DNA of 64,000 nt, taken from the NCBI RefSeq assembly GCF_010015445.1, contig NC_053116.1, forward strand, positions 42,226,677-42,290,676, read 5' to 3'. Shown here piece after piece: positions 1 through 12,539 of this stretch. Within the stretch, counting starts at the first letter, position 1, and every line of letters begins with the position of its first letter. Below the pieces are notes generated by a model, which saw only the letters and a list, made by a program, of their open reading frames with translations, had not been told where the DNA came from and searched no databases. A program made the translations under genes and the position numbers. Origin of the DNA: Perca fluviatilis. Its lineage: Eukaryota > Chordata > Actinopteri > Perciformes > Percidae.

Positions 1-24
1 ACACACAACACACACACAGACAGA

Positions 25-63
<39 letters not shown>

Positions 64-65
64 AG

Positions 66-98
<33 letters not shown>
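1..98. repeat. (CA)n microsatellite
   Basis: Almost pure CA dinucleotide runs with a few interruptions (gacaga, ctgaga). The array touches the left window edge, so its full length is unknown. Confidence 0.95.
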
Positions 99-103
<5 letters not shown>

Positions 104-180
104 TTTGCTATCTCGTCAGCACACCGGACAACGCATGTGCACCTCGTTCACTTCCTGACAGCTAACACACCACCAGCAGA

Positions 181-331
181 AGGAAGCAGGTCTCTACCTC
201 TGGAAGTAGAGAGGAAGCAGGTCTCTACCTCTGGAAGTAGAGAGGAAGCAGGTCTCTACCTCTGGAAGTAGAGAGGAAGCAGGTCTCTACCTCTGGAAGT
301 AGAGAGGAAGCAGGTCTCTACCTCTGGAAGG
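181..331. repeat. 31-bp tandem repeat, about 4.9 copies
   Basis: The unit begins aggaagcaggtctctacctc and restarts at 181, 212, 243, 274 and 305 with essentially no divergence. This suggests recent expansion. It has no coding frame. Confidence 0.95.
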
Positions 332-1150
332 TAGCTTCAGTGTTGAGCCCCCTTACCTGGGACAGATGGTCTTTTAAAACATGTGGCCTCCACCATGACA
401 TTCATAGTTTAAAGAAAAGAAGAAGAAGAACAGTGCTTAATTGTCAAACCCAATATGAAAATACTAGGGATGGGTATCTCCAATGATTCCTAAATGTATT
501 CAGATTCTCAAGGTTCTGATTGGATTACATTTCTGAAATATCAGTTCCAACACCAGTTTATTTAGTTTGGATATAAAAGAGATTCAAGAAGAACATTTAA
601 TGTGATCTTATTTAAACTGTATTTGACTACTTATCATGTAGACTTCTTCCCTTTTCTCATGAACCAATCAGCTGGCCCTTCATCCAGCCCATAATAACCT
701 ACCTGTACCGTTGCTGCTGCTGCTGCTGTTTCTCTGTCTCCTCTTCTGTCCTCACGTCCCTTTTGCGGAACGTAGGCAGCCGTTAGTCACTCGGTAAGAG
801 AAAAAGACATTTAGTGAATTAAATCCTATCTAATACTGGCTATGCCTTGTTGTGAATAGAACGAAAGAGAGCTGTGTCTGAATCCACTGTCGTCATGGAG
901 TTAAAGGCAGTGAATTCCATTAAAATGGTGAGTCATTTCTTAACACTAGGTTCACTAGCATCCATGTTAATCGGTGCTAATCATGGATGTATTAAGAGAA
1001 CGGTGCTAATACTGTCTATTGCTAATAGTGCAAAGCTAACGGGTTAGCTAAGATGCTGTATTCATATGCTAATAGGGTAATTAGCCACAAAAGGCTAGCG
1101 GAGTACTGTGTATTGCCTGTGAAAAGGCTAATGATTATATCTATTGGTTA
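332..1150. other. Non-coding stretch with possible MITE end and CTG run
   Basis: No gene is seen. The motif tagggatgggtatc near 474 resembles the terminus of a common fish hAT MITE, but no matching right end was found. A short (CTG)n run lies at 714-729. Scattered gctaat motifs occur at 960-1100. A short ATG frame at 895-928 followed by gtgagt could be a small exon, but nothing supports it. Confidence 0.4.
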
Positions 1151-1154
1151 TAAT

Positions 1155-4100
1155 AATAATAATAAATTGAATTTATATAGCTTTTCATGGACTCCAAAGC
1201 TGCTTTACAGGGCAGGGTAGATTATAAAAACATAACAAAACAAAACGGAGCAAACAAAACAAGTAGAACAAAACAAGATACAGATGAAAAAGGGGAGGGG
1301 GGGTGGTGGACTATGGGTAGGCTGAGGTGAAGAGATGGGTCTTGAGGCGGGACTGGAAGATGGTGAGGGACTCAGAGGTGCGGATCTCTTGGGGGAGGGA
1401 GTTCCAGAGCCTGGGAGCTGCTCTGGAGAAGGCTCTGTCCCCAAAACAGCGCAGGTTGGACTTTTGGATGGAGAGGAGACCAGCTGAGGTGGATCTGAGG
1501 GACCGTGAGGGTTGGTAAGGGGAGAGGAGGTCAGTGAGGTATGAGGGGGCCAGATGGTGGAGGGCTTTGTAGGTGAGGACCAGGATTTTGTAGGTGATCC
1601 GGTGGGAAATGGGAAGCCAGTGGAGTTGTTTTAGGACTGGAGTGATGTGGTGCCAGGATTTGGAGCAGGTAATGAGGCGGGCGGCTGAGTTCTGGACCAG
1701 TTGGAGTCGGTTGATGTTGGTAGAGCTGATGCCGAGGAGAAGTGAGTTGCAGTAGTCCAGTCGGGAGGAGATGAAGGCGTGAATGAGTCTTTCAGCAGCG
1801 GGGGGTGTGAGAGAGGGTCTGATTTTGGCGATGTTGCGGAGGTGAAAGAAGGAGGTTTTAATGACTTGACGGATGTGAGGCTCAAGGGAGAGGGTGGAAT
1901 CAAAGATAACGCCAAGGTTGCGGGCCTGGGGAGATGGGGAGACAATGGTGCCGTCGATGGTGAGAGTGGGGTTATTGGTTTTGCTGAGTGTGGATTTGGA
2001 GCCGATCAGAAGGAATTCTGTTTTGTCGCTGTTGAGTTTGAGGAAGTTGTGTTGCATCCAGGTTTTAATAGCTGACAGACAGGAGTTGATGTGGGAGAGG
2101 GGAGGATTGTGGGGGGATTTGGTGCTGAGGTAGATCTGGGTGTCGTCGGCATAGCAGTGGAAGTCCAGGTTGAAGTGGCGGAGTATCTGACCAAGAGGGA
2201 GGATGTAGATGATGAAGAGGAGGGGCCGAGTACGGAGCCTTGGGGAACACCTTGAGTGACTGTGGCTGTGGCAGAGGTGTGGTTATGGAGAGAGATGAAA
2301 TGGGATCTGTTGGAAAGGTAGGAGTGGAGCCAGCTGAGTGCAGTACCTTCGATACCGAGGTCTTTGAGTCTGGTGAGCAGGATGTTATGGCTCACAGTAT
2401 CGAAGGCTGCACTCAGGTCGAGGAGGATGAGGATGTTGAGGGAACCGGTGTCAGCAAAGGTGAGGAGGTCGTTGAGGACTTTGAGGAGAGCGGTTTCTGT
2501 GCTGTGTAGGGGGCGAAAACCAGATTGGAGAGGTTTGAATAGGTTATTGGCATGAAGATGGGTTTGTAGTTGTGAGGCGACTATGCGTTCCAGGGTTTTA
2601 GACAGAAAGGGGAGGTTGGATATTGGGCGGTAGTTGTTGAGAGAGGAGGGATCCAGACCAGGTTTTTTAAGGATTGGGGTGACAGCGGCAGTTTTGAAAG
2701 CAGAGGGGACAGTTCCAAGGGACAGTGAGGAGTTGAAGAGGTTAGTGAGGTAGGGGCATAGGACCGGGAGGCAGGACTTCAGAAGTGGAGTAGGGAGGGG
2801 GTCAAGGGAGCAGGTAGTGGGTTTGGAAGAGCTGATGAGTTTGGAGATTTCAGGAGGAGTGACTGGGTCAAACTGGGAGAGGAGGAAGTGTGGAGGAGGG
2901 GTCGGGAGGTCTGGAGGGATGGGGAGAGGAGGGTCCAAGGTAGGTGCTGGAGTAGATCCTGGAAGGTCAGATACAGGGGATAGAGATTTGTAAATGAGAT
3001 TGATTTTGTCAGTGAAAAAGTGGAGGAATGAGTTGCAGAGATCCGGAGTAGAGGTAAGGAGGCTGTTGGTCCGAGGCTTGATGAGGTTGTTCAATGTGGA
3101 GAAGAGGGTTCTGGGGTTTTGGCAGGGGTCGGTGAGGATGGTGGAGAGGTAGGCAGATTTGGCAGCAATGAGGGCATCTTTGTAGGCGGTGAGATGGGAT
3201 TTATAGGCTTCATGATGGACTGTGAGGGATGATTTCTTTGTCAGACGCGTGCGGGCGGCCAGTTTGTTTCATTTTCCGGAGTGCAGGTGTGTACCAGGGT
3301 GAAGAGGTGTTAAAAGTGACGAGTTTTGTTTTGAGGGGCCGGGGTGTTGAGGGAGGTAGACAAGGTGGAGTTGAGGTGGTCTGTGAGGTCATCGGGTGAG
3401 GTGAGGGTGGAGTCCAGGTGGAGAGCAGGTCAGAGAGATGGTGGGGATTGATAGATTTGAGGTTGCGGAAGGTGATTTCCCTGAGGAGGCGTGGGGCGTG
3501 GGTTGGAGAAGGGATGGTGAACCGTATCAGTTTGTGATCAGAGAGGGGAAAGAGGCATGGATGGAAGTCGAAGCACTGGTTGGTTGGTGGAGCAGACCAG
3601 GTCGAGGATGTGACCTTTTCATGGGTGGGGGAATATGACATGTTGGGTGAGAGAGAAGTTATCCAGTAAAATGTTGAATTCTGATGAGAGCTTGCAGGTG
3701 GGGGAGTCCATGTGGATGTTTAAGTCACCGAGTAGCAGCAGACGTGGAGAGAGATGAGGCTAGTGTGAGGAGTTCAGTAAAATCAGAGAGGAAGGAGGGA
3801 TTTGGGTTTAGGTGGCCGGTAAATGAGGATGACTGTCATGGAGGAAAGAGTTTTGAAGGCGGGATATTCAAACGATGATACTGAGGGGGAAGGTGAGTTC
3901 TGTGATCCGGAAGTTCTGATTGAAAATAACGGCGAGGCCACCCCCACGGTGGGAGGGGGCGGGTTTGCAGATGTAGTTGTAGCCAGGGGGATGCTTGGTT
4001 GAGGGAGAAGAAGTCGTTGGGTTGTTGCCAGGTTTCGGTAAGCAGAAGGAAGTCAAAAGTGTTGTCGAGGATTAGTTCATGGAGGGCAGGGGCTTTATTG

Positions 4101-4850
4101 TTGAGCGATCGGGTGTTGAGGAGGGCAAAGATGGCATGGTGAGAGGGTGGAGTGATCTGAGGTTGTCCCGGTTAGCAGTGCGTGTGGTCGCGGGGTGTGG
4201 GGGTATTGCAGTTGAGGGGGACAGTGAGCCGATTAGCAAATGATTGGAGAGTATGATTGAGTGTATGTGAAGTGGGGAAAGCACTGTAGTCCGGTCCGGG
4301 TTTTCTGTGTAGCCTGATGATGCGTTCAGCCCTATGTGAACCAGTGGGTGAAGCATTCAGATGACGTGGGACAGGTGCAACAGAGCGGCAGGTGACCAGA
4401 TGGATGGAATGGATTGTCCGTGGTGGAAGAAATCAAACTTGCGGAGAGCTTCTGTGGATGTAACGCGGCTCGACATAGAAGTCCGAGGCTGTTTGATGAC
4501 TGGGATGCAGGATGGAATGGAGTAGTTGACCAATGGACTAGTTGCAGAGTTGAATATTTGATCATGATGCCGGCGCGGAGGGACGGAGAGCTCCCGTGAA
4601 TAGTGGTTAGCCGTGGGCTAGGAGCACAGAGGTGGAGGTGGAGATGGATGAATGGGGTGATTGCCAAAATGATCCACAGCATGACCGAAGAGGAGGAATG
4701 TCTAGTCTTGGTGCGGCTCGCATCTGGTGGAGGTTGCCTATGAGGAGGAGGTCAGCAATCGGGTTAGCCGCCCGAAGCAGCTAGGATTAGCCGCACGCGT
4801 TTGGTGAACGGGGGGCAGCTAGCGGCTAACCGCGAAGCAAGAGTCCGGTC
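1155..4850 (-). mobile_element. L2/CR1-like LINE retrotransposon, degenerate
   Basis: Non-LTR retrotransposon on the minus strand whose ORF2 is split by frameshifts. Read 5' to 3' on the minus strand: pieces of an apurinic-type endonuclease at about 4056-3868 and 3641-3210 (with an SDH motif in LSDHKLIRFTI); reverse transcriptase at about 3094-2006, with motif A LLDLSAAFDTVSH near 2400 and GVPQGSVLGP; the catalytic YADD at 2142-2153 in a neighbouring frame; and the C-terminal region at 2057-1311 with LDYCNSLL and LHWLPISHRITYKILVLTYK. The 3' end at about 1155 carries an (ATT)n-like tail, typical of this group. The 5' limit is uncertain (4770-5050). The clade call (L2/Maui or CR1) is from motif memory. 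It is inactive because of at least two frameshifts. Confidence 0.85.
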
Positions 4851-4879
4851 AAAGGAGCCCAGGCGGGGAACCAGCAGAG

Positions 4880-4970
4880 AGACTGTCCAGAGGTACAGAG
4901 ACTGTCCAGAGGTACAGAGGCTGTCCAGAGGTACAGAGGCTGTCCAGAGGTACAGAGGCTGTCCAGAGGT
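4880..4970. repeat. 19-bp tandem repeat, about 5 copies
   Basis: The unit is close to gaggctgtccagaggtaca, and the first copies have gagact instead of gaggct. It lies just upstream of the LINE endonuclease region in LINE orientation, so it may be part of the LINE 5' UTR. Confidence 0.85.
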
Positions 4971-5049
4971 AGGGGGTACAGCGAACACAAACACAAGAGA
5001 ATAGCAGATGAATAGCAGACGGAAAAGAGGGCGAATAACCAGCGCCAGC

Positions 5050-5630
5050 ATCCTCTCACGTCGGTTGTATCGTTATTAATGATGATGATGATGATGTTAT
5101 GGAGAGTAATGTTGCTTTTCAACACTATTGCTAGCTGTGGGTATTTGTTGAATGAATGTTAGTACAAGTTGTGTTTTTAATTGTTTAACTGGAGTTTATG
5201 AAGAAGTAACTCAAAGAGGCTAATTTTTAGTGCATTCTTTCTAATATTACCTGTGCAGGGAGGGATAAATAAGCACGCATGTCTTAATGCCTCTAAATCA
5301 CAACACTGTAGCTTAAGTTATGGGAAAATAATACAATTTGAGAGATTTTTACATGCAATTTATGCAATTATATTAAGAATAGTGTTAATGTTACTAATGT
5401 AGGTTCCATAAAACTTGAATTAGAAATGTATTTTTTGTATAAAGGTTACCTATTAATATAAATGTACTTTTGATACCTGAAAGGGATTTATATACTTTTG
5501 ATACTTAAGAGACGACATTTGAGGACCGGTTGTACAACTGAAAGATTTAGATATTTCAATATGGGTTAATTGAAATATCACTTCATTATTTTTCATTGTA
5601 GCCTAAGCAATTGATTTTATTTCTGAATAG
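5050..5630. other. AT-rich non-coding spacer
   Basis: No coding signal and no recognised repeat was seen apart from a short (ATG)n run at about 5079-5096. Confidence 0.5.
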
Positions 5631-5633
5631 TAA

Positions 5634-5933
5634 TTGAGAGAACTGGTTTACCTCATCTACAGGTGGAGGAGGTGGAGATTTGAGAAGCGCTATACGCGGG
5701 AGGTCCGGTCCAGAGAGGGATATTGGATCACATTGATTCTTCAGATCCCAGAGTCTTCCAGGGGTTACAGATTCCCAGTTCAGTGGGCTGGGTGGCAGCT
5801 ACAGGATCAAGACTCAGAATTTATACAGATTGCCCCGGATTCCTTCTTCATGGTGGTAGGACAAACAGAAACCAAACTCATATGGGCTCGCACGTTGAAC
5901 ATCTCTGAACTCTTGTCATCAAAGAACAATTGA
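5634..5933 (+). CDS. Unrecognised ORF of 99 codons, doubtful
   Basis: An open frame with a basic N-terminus (RWRRWRFEKRYTREVRSREG) and a mixed C-terminal part. A second frame is also open over 5723-5908. An AG-rich acceptor-like sequence (ctacag) precedes position 5662, so this could be a terminal exon. I recognise no family, see no domain and find no repeat copy of it in the window. It may be chance. Confidence 0.15.
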   Translation: MRELVYLIYRWRRWRFEKRYTREVRSREGYWITLILQIPESSRGYRFPVQWAGWQLQDQDSEFIQIAPDSFFMVVGQTETKLIWARTLNISELLSSKNN

Positions 5934-6229
5934 GCTCATAGAACTGAAAAGGGTTTCTTTTATGAGCGCACTTTATTATTTTAGTTGTTATTTTTCATAC
6001 CTGTGTTTTATCTGTATATGTGTATGCCATGTTTCTGTGTATATTAATACACTTCTCAAACTTTATCCTGGTTTCCTAGTCTCTTTATTGATGTTAAATT
6101 CTCTGGCTCTTAACAATCTAGTTTTCTTCTGGTTCTGGTCCAAATTCACACTGATATCAACTAGATAACACTACTACGAGCTATTTTATAAATGTACATT
6201 CTTACTACATTGTAATAAGGGTTACAAAT

Positions 6230-7250
6230 ACTTTTTGACTTGTGTTTCTGTTGTATCTGCTAGCCTTTGCAACTCATTTATAAATGCTTTGTAAAGCATA
6301 GAAAGTCCTCACTTTAGATGGGCTCACACAGTATACTTAACTAACCAGTAGTAACTCATGAGTTAATCATGGATTGATGTGTTGGTAAGTGCTTGTTAAA
6401 GATGTATTAACACACTAACTATCCGTAGGCATATTTCTGAAGGCATGTCCAAATAGAACAATACATGTGTGTGTCCAGGTTCTGTTAGCCTTTGGAACTC
6501 ATTTATAAATGCTTTGTAAAGCATAGCAAGTACTCACTTTAGATGTATATTCATGAGAATTAACATAGGAGCAGTGCTTTACAAATGATGAACAAAGCAT
6601 TTAGCAATAGATAGTAACTGGTTTATAATGGGAAAATTATTTAATTTACTAATGTTTTTATGGGAAAATTATTTAATTTACTAATGGTTTTTGCAATACT
6701 TAGAAAGTGTCAAACTTCTATTTATAAACATAATTTTCGAGAGCCTTATTTACTATGAACAAACCATTTATGAGTGTGTATACAAATGCTTTATTCATGA
6801 GAATTAACATAAGAGCAGTGCTTTACAAATGATGAACAAAGCATTTAGCAATAGATAGTAACTGGTTTATAATGGGAAAATTATTTCATTTACAAATGGT
6901 TGTTTCATTATTTGCTAAGTATAAATCATATACTTACAAACATATTTTTCAAGATAGGCTAATTTACTATGAACAAACCATTTATAACTATGTGAACAAA
7001 TGCTTTACTGATGATGAATTATGTAAGAACAATTAATTAATGATGAACAAACCATTAACTAATAGGCTTATTTAATATGAACAAACCATTTATAACTGTG
7101 TGAGCAAATACTTTACTCATGATGAACTATGTATGAACAATTAATAAGTAATAATGAACAAACCATTAACTAATAGTTAACTAATGCTTAATAAAAGATG
7201 AATAATGGATAGTTATTATAAAGTGCTACCCAAAAATATTATAAATTTTA
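6230..7250. repeat. AT-rich interspersed repeat with internal direct duplication
   Basis: Segments at 6553-6660 and 6799-6893 are near-identical direct copies (agcagtgctttacaaatgat and following sequence). Related pieces (gaacaaaccatttata) recur at about 6760, 6970, 7080 and 7155. The block ends near aagtgctaccc, which resembles the edge of a non-autonomous DNA element. No coding capacity. The family was not identified. Confidence 0.6.
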
Positions 7251-7905
7251 TTAATTAAACCATGTAAACCCTTTTCTGGTCCAACCTCTGAATACAGTTA
7301 TGAACCTGAAAATGAACATAATATGAGCACTTTAACGTACATTTACTTTCTGAACTGGGAGAATGTTCTTTTCTGTTTAGTATTTGTAATCCATAGCTCG
7401 TCTACGGAAACTGAAGATCTCTGTTGATGTTCACCAACATTTACACAATAAGACTGGAGACGTATGGAGGCTGGGATGCTGGTTTTAGTTGACTAAAATG
7501 TTATGTAGCCTAAAATAAAGAATGTAAGAATCACTACAACAATAATAAATGGAAACTAAACTATTCATTACATATGAGTTAGTGTCACTAAAGAGAATAA
7601 TGGATGCATCAGCTGATTGTTGCAGCTCTATTCTGCTCCGTCACATCTTTGAGGAAAGAACCAGACTTTTCTCTCATGAAAACGGCAAGCAACTCAACAT
7701 TACAGCTCCTCCCTCTTCCTCCTCCTCTTTTTGGTCTTCTTGTCTTCCTTGTGGAAGACTTTTCCATCGGCCCTGCTTCCTCCAGCTCAATTTGATGTTG
7801 TCGTCCAGCCCCTGGGCCCCTCAGCTTCTGCTTCAGCTGAGACACAAAAATTATCTTATCTTATTTGTTTTTCATAAAGGTAAAACAGTATAAAACCTGA
7901 TTTAC

Positions 7906-8003
7906 CTGCTTCAACATGGCCTCCATCACAGCAGGGTCATTCAGATCCAGATTCTTCTTGTTCTCAAACTTCACTTTCATCACTTTCTTTGAAGTAGACA
8001 CCA
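7906..8003 (-). CDS. Tail exon of lectin copy 1
   Basis: An intact 98-nt exon encoding a Lys-rich segment that includes KVKFENKKNLDLNDPAVMEA and ends MLKQ before gtaaat. The same exon in copy 2 (38968-39065) has the same length and phase. The segment links CTLD2 to the basic C-terminus in this fish lectin type. Its function is not known to me. Confidence 0.75.
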
Positions 8004-9002
8004 CTTTGTAAAAATCAAACAAACTTTATGAGTTCAAACATTTCTGTCTGGATAATAATCAGCATCCTGTTCATTCCTCATCATCAGTTTAAACAATAGA
8101 TTCAACACTAACTGATCATCTGCAGCTGATCACCACTGCATGCTAACTTTACTAACTATTCCATGGAAATGATCCACATCATCATGTTCACATTTACTCT
8201 CCACAACCTGATGTTTTCTCTTGTTTTTGTGTTATTCTCATGTGATGCGAAAGTAAACCTGAATCTAAATGTAAAAGCTGTTTGAATCCTGGGTTGCCTC
8301 ACACCTGGACCGTAGCAAATGAACGCTCTCTCCATGTCACAGGGCCAGTCCTCCCAGGCTCCTGATTGGCTAAATTTGCAGCACGCACAAGTGTCGTTGT
8401 TGTTATCAGGTTGGCCGTTCTTCCAGAAGCTGAATGAGGGAGGTACTTCCATCTGACCACTTCCAGGAGTCTCTGAAAAGGCCGATCCAGCCCCAGATAT
8501 AGTGTACTCCAGGTAGGATCGCCTGCACCTTCTGGTTGTCTGTCATGTTCCTCACACTGGCCAGGTCTGTATAGAGAGCTCTGCAGTAGCTCTGGGCTTC
8601 AGTCCATGTCATTTCCAGTGTTGATGGGAGACAAAAGTCACATCTGATCCTGAAAAATAAACACAGAGAATTGTAGAGGCAGCATAACATACAAACTCCC
8701 ATCCATCCACATCTGTGATTCATGTCTTTAAACTATCTACAATAAATCCACTGAGGGTATAAAGGACCACATCAATGAATTAACTAATGAATAACTTTAT
8801 GTCTTAACAGTCTCTCCACATTAATAAGAAATCCTTAAAAGTCCTTAAATCTACAAAACAATCTAAAAAACAAGATTATATTGTTTATCTGCATATTAAT
8901 ATTCTCTCAGGTTAATTTAACACACATGTTCTGTTGATATTGTAAAATGTGTGCAGGTGAACATGCACGAGTCCAATCTCTATAATATAATATAATATAA
9001 TA

Positions 9003-9150
9003 TACAGTACAGGCCAAAAGTTTGGACACACCTTCTCATTCAATGCGTTCCTTTTTTATTTTCATGACTATTTACATTGTAGATTCTCACTGAAGGCATC
9101 AAAACTATGAATGAACACATATGGAATTATGTACTTAACAAAAAGTGTGA
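9003..9150. mobile_element. Tc1-like transposon terminal fragment
   Basis: After a TA dinucleotide the sequence cagtacaggccaaaagtttg and the following tract match, from memory, the inverted-repeat end of a very common fish Tc1-like transposon. Only one end is present. No transposase frame follows. Confidence 0.7.
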
Positions 9151-9179
9151 AATAACAGCAAAATAACAGCAAATAATAG

Positions 9180-9297
9180 CAGCTAACAGCTAGCAGCTAA
9201 CAGCTAACAGCTAGCAGCTAACAGCTAACGGTAACAAAGCTACTAGCAGCTAACAGCTAGCAGCTAACAGCTAACATCTAACAGCTAGCAGCGACCT
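9180..9297. repeat. Minisatellite of cagctaa/cagctag motifs
   Basis: Dense repetition of agcagctaacagctagcagc-like units with 7-14 bp periodicity, lying in the lectin copy 1 intron between CTLD1 and CTLD2. Confidence 0.85.
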
Positions 9298-9482
9298 GAA
9301 GACATGAGGGTCCCAGGTTAAGAGGTTCCGAAGGTTTGGCCTACTAAAGAGCCTGCCTACAATTTTAAGTGAGAACAGAGATGCATTGATTTTGTGTCTT
9401 CTCCGTCCCGCGTGAGAAAAAATGTAATTTTATAATAAATTTTAATAGGGAGAAGATGCAGGGAGAGAAGGCAGGTGCTTGG

Positions 9483-10500
9483 ATGAGGGAGAGGGGAGGA
9501 AGGAGCAGACAATGAGGGAGAGGGGGAGGAAGGAGCAGACGATGAGGGAGAGGGGGGAGAAGGAGCAGACGCTGAGGTGAGAGGGGAGGAGGAAGGAGCA
9601 GAGGATGAGGGAGAGGGGGAGGAAGGAGCAGAGGATGAGGGAGAGGGGGAGGAAGGAGCAGAGGATGAGGGGAGAGGGGAGGAAGGAGCAGAGGATGAGG
9701 GAGAGGGGTGAGGAAGGAGCAGACGATGAGGGAGAGGGTAGGAAGGAGCAGACGATGAGGGAGAGGGTGAGGAAGGAGACAGGAGAGGAGGGAGGGGAGG
9801 AAGGAGCAGAGGATGAGGGAGAGAGGGGGAGGAAGGAGCAGAGGATGAGGGAGAGGGAGAGGAAGGAGCAGAGGATGAGGGAGAGAGAGAGGAAGGAGCA
9901 GAGGATGAGGGAGAGAGGGAGGAAGGAGCAGAGGATGAGGGAGAGGGGGAGGAAGGAGCAGAGGATGAGGGAGAGGGGGAGGAAGGAGCAGAGGATGAGG
10001 GAGAGGGGGAGGAAGGAGCAGAGGATGAGGGAGGGGAAAGGAGAGGGCAGGAAGAGGGATGAGGGAGAAAGGGGTGAGGAAGGAGCAGAGGGATGAGGGA
10101 AAGGGGAGGAAGGAGCAGACGATGAGGGAGAGGGGGAAGGAGAGCAGAGGAGGAGGGAGAGGGGGAGGAAGGAGCAGAGGATGAGGGAGAGAGGGGGAGG
10201 AAGGAGCAGAGGATGAGGGAGAGGGGTGAGAAGGAGGCAGAGGAGGAGGGAGAGGGGGAGAAGAGCAGGCGATGAGGGGAGGGGAGGAAGGAAGGAGCAG
10301 GCGATGAGGAGAGAGGGTGAGGAAGGAGCAGAAGATGAGGGAGAGGGTGAGGAAGGAGCAGAAGATGAGGGAGAGGGTGAGGAAGGAGCAGACGATGAGG
10401 GAGAGGGGTGAGGAAGGAGCAGAAGATGAGGGAGAGGGTGAGGGAAGGAGCAGAAGATGAGGGAGAGGGTGAGGAAGGAGCAGACGATGAGGGAGAGGGG
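9483..10500. repeat. 30-bp purine-rich minisatellite, about 34 copies
   Basis: The unit is close to gaggatgagggagaggggga plus ggaaggagca, repeated with small length changes over about 1 kb. The plus strand is over 90 percent purine. The array sits in a lectin copy 1 intron and is absent from the matching intron of copy 2. Long open frames over it (Glu/Arg-rich, or Ser/Leu/Pro-rich on the other strand) are by-products of the repeat. Confidence 0.95.
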
Positions 10501-10868
10501 ACTTTGCAACTTTTTTGCCCGCTCCCGGCCGGCCAAGAAAGTTAAAACCGCCCCTCCCCCGACAAGTGATCTCTATCCCAATGCAGCCCGGCCCGAATAA
10601 TGAAAACAAAGAGGCAAAGGAAAGAGTGAAGGGAAACTTCACATTAATATTCTCACCTCTGACATCTGCACATATTGGATATATCCTGTTGTCACTACAA
10701 TCGTTGTCGTACCAGAGTCCAGTAGAATGCATCAGCGCGACGTTTCCACTGTCTCCAGCGATTGGTCGTCCGCCCCCCATTGTCTGAACTCCATCTCCTC
10801 GGGTTGTAGAAACTTGTGTTTGACAGTGACCACCTCCAGCTGCTACGGGACAGTCCTATCCAGGCTCT

Positions 10869-11377
10869 CTTTGTGATATAAAGAATTAGACTCTGCTCTA
10901 GCTTTTTGGTGAAGACCATATGTTTACCTAATCTTTCCATCTCCAGTTTTGATACTATCAGTCTGATCCTCTACGACTCCTTCATTCTGTTACCCTCCTT
11001 TAAAATCATTACCAGCGATAGTTTCTGATCACTCAAACTGATTTTCAGTTAGCTTCTACAAGAACATAGATCTCTGTTGTTGTAAATACTGTTTTGTGAT
11101 GTTTTAGATTTGTTTTATTGCATTAGTTGTTTCTATGTTTCAATGTCTAGTTAGTCTTTCTAACACATAATCTTCTTTTGTTTCATCTCTCTGCTGCAGC
11201 TCAACAGGGAAACACTGTCTGCTGAAGGTTAAACTCAAAATACTTTAGACTTCTACTACATTTCAAAGATAAATATTCTACTTCTTACTGCTCTACATTT
11301 AGTTATTAGTTCCTATGGAGGGTTTCAAACCTCCTGTCAGAAAGACTTTGAGATGAAAGAGAGAAAAGTAAACTCAC
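10869..11377 (-). other. Intron of lectin copy 1, conserved with copy 2
   Basis: Non-coding, but aligns by eye almost base for base with 41456-41965 in copy 2, showing that the duplication included introns. Confidence 0.75.
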
Positions 11378-11568
11378 GTAAGCTGTTCTTGGAGTAGAAC
11401 ATGTTGTCTAAATCTGCCGTGTTGGTCAGGTTATTCATAACCTCCATGCTGTCTACGTGACCAGGTCTGTGTGTTTCTCTCTGCAGTATCTTTGGGCTTC
11501 AGTAAAGTTCTTCCTGTCATAAACAAAATAGTACTGAAGTCCAGCAGCTGATGAGACAGCACTCAGCC

Positions 11569-12535
11569 CTGTAGGGACACACACACATATAGAGCAGATT
11601 TAATATCAACAACTTCTTAAAGACATTTCATATCACTGTTATAGGGATAATACACAATTGTATGTTTTAGTTACACCAATAGTGCCTGCTTTCTGTTTCT
11701 TTGCATGACTTAGGTTTTATGATAGAATAGAATAGATGTGTGTTTCCATTTGCACAGGTACAGGGCCGTACAGGTAGTCTGGCTATAAACATAAACATAC
11801 AGGTTTCCACCCTGAGCTGCAGGGAGAAATCAAATCCCCGGCAGATCGGGTTGGATTAATTTTTAAAGGGAAATGGTTTTAATTATTATGAAGGTCTGTA
11901 AAATGTTGAATAATTCCAGATTGTAATGCTGATGCTCAACTGAATTTGGATGAAGAAGTAGTTGAGTAAGTAAGTAATGGGTCAAATTAGGAAATCTCAA
12001 TCAGCCTTGTTCAATATTTAAAGAAATATGAAAAGAAGTTGTATACCCTATTCTGCTTTTTGGACTTTTCCCATCTTTTAGTGTGTGTTAGTATTTTTAT
12101 AGGCATACCTGGCGCGCAGACAAAAATTCACGAGACAATGCCATTGTTTTTTGGGGCACAAATTAAATAAATCTCATCATGTAAAATTATCTTAATTATT
12201 TTCCAAATGAGCGTTGAAAGAATTCATACAGGTCTACACGATAACAGATTTTATTTGTTATAGGAACAGATAAGTCGTGGACAACTAACCTACCATTGCA
12301 AAGAACCTTATACAGGAAATAAAAGAGCAGCCTCTTGAACCACCAACCCGATCTCACTCAGAACTCGTAAAATACGGATGTTTGGACAGTGGCGGTTCCG
12401 CGTCTCGCGCGACAAAAATAAATAAATGTAAAATAAAAATAATGTTTGTATAACGTATTAAAAATAATGTTTGTATAACGTTAATAAAAATAATGTTTGT
12501 ATAACGTAATTGGGAGAGAAGCAGCTACACAGGAT
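11569..12535. other. Intron sequence without recognised genes
   Basis: Part of the long first intron of lectin copy 1. A short direct repeat (aataatgtttgtataacgt, three copies) lies at about 12438-12510. A hAT-like start, cagtggcggttc, lies at 12388 without a visible partner end. Confidence 0.5.
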
Positions 12536-12539
12536 TTAA

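Noticed and set aside
895..928. Short exon-like ATG frame followed by gtgagt
   Set aside because: Eleven codons, no downstream partner exon and no recognised product.
9365..10780. 471-codon minus-strand ORF and the reverse Glu/Arg-rich ORFs
   Set aside because: Mostly translation of the 30-bp purine-rich minisatellite. Only its first 45 or so residues are the real lectin CTLD1 second-half exon.
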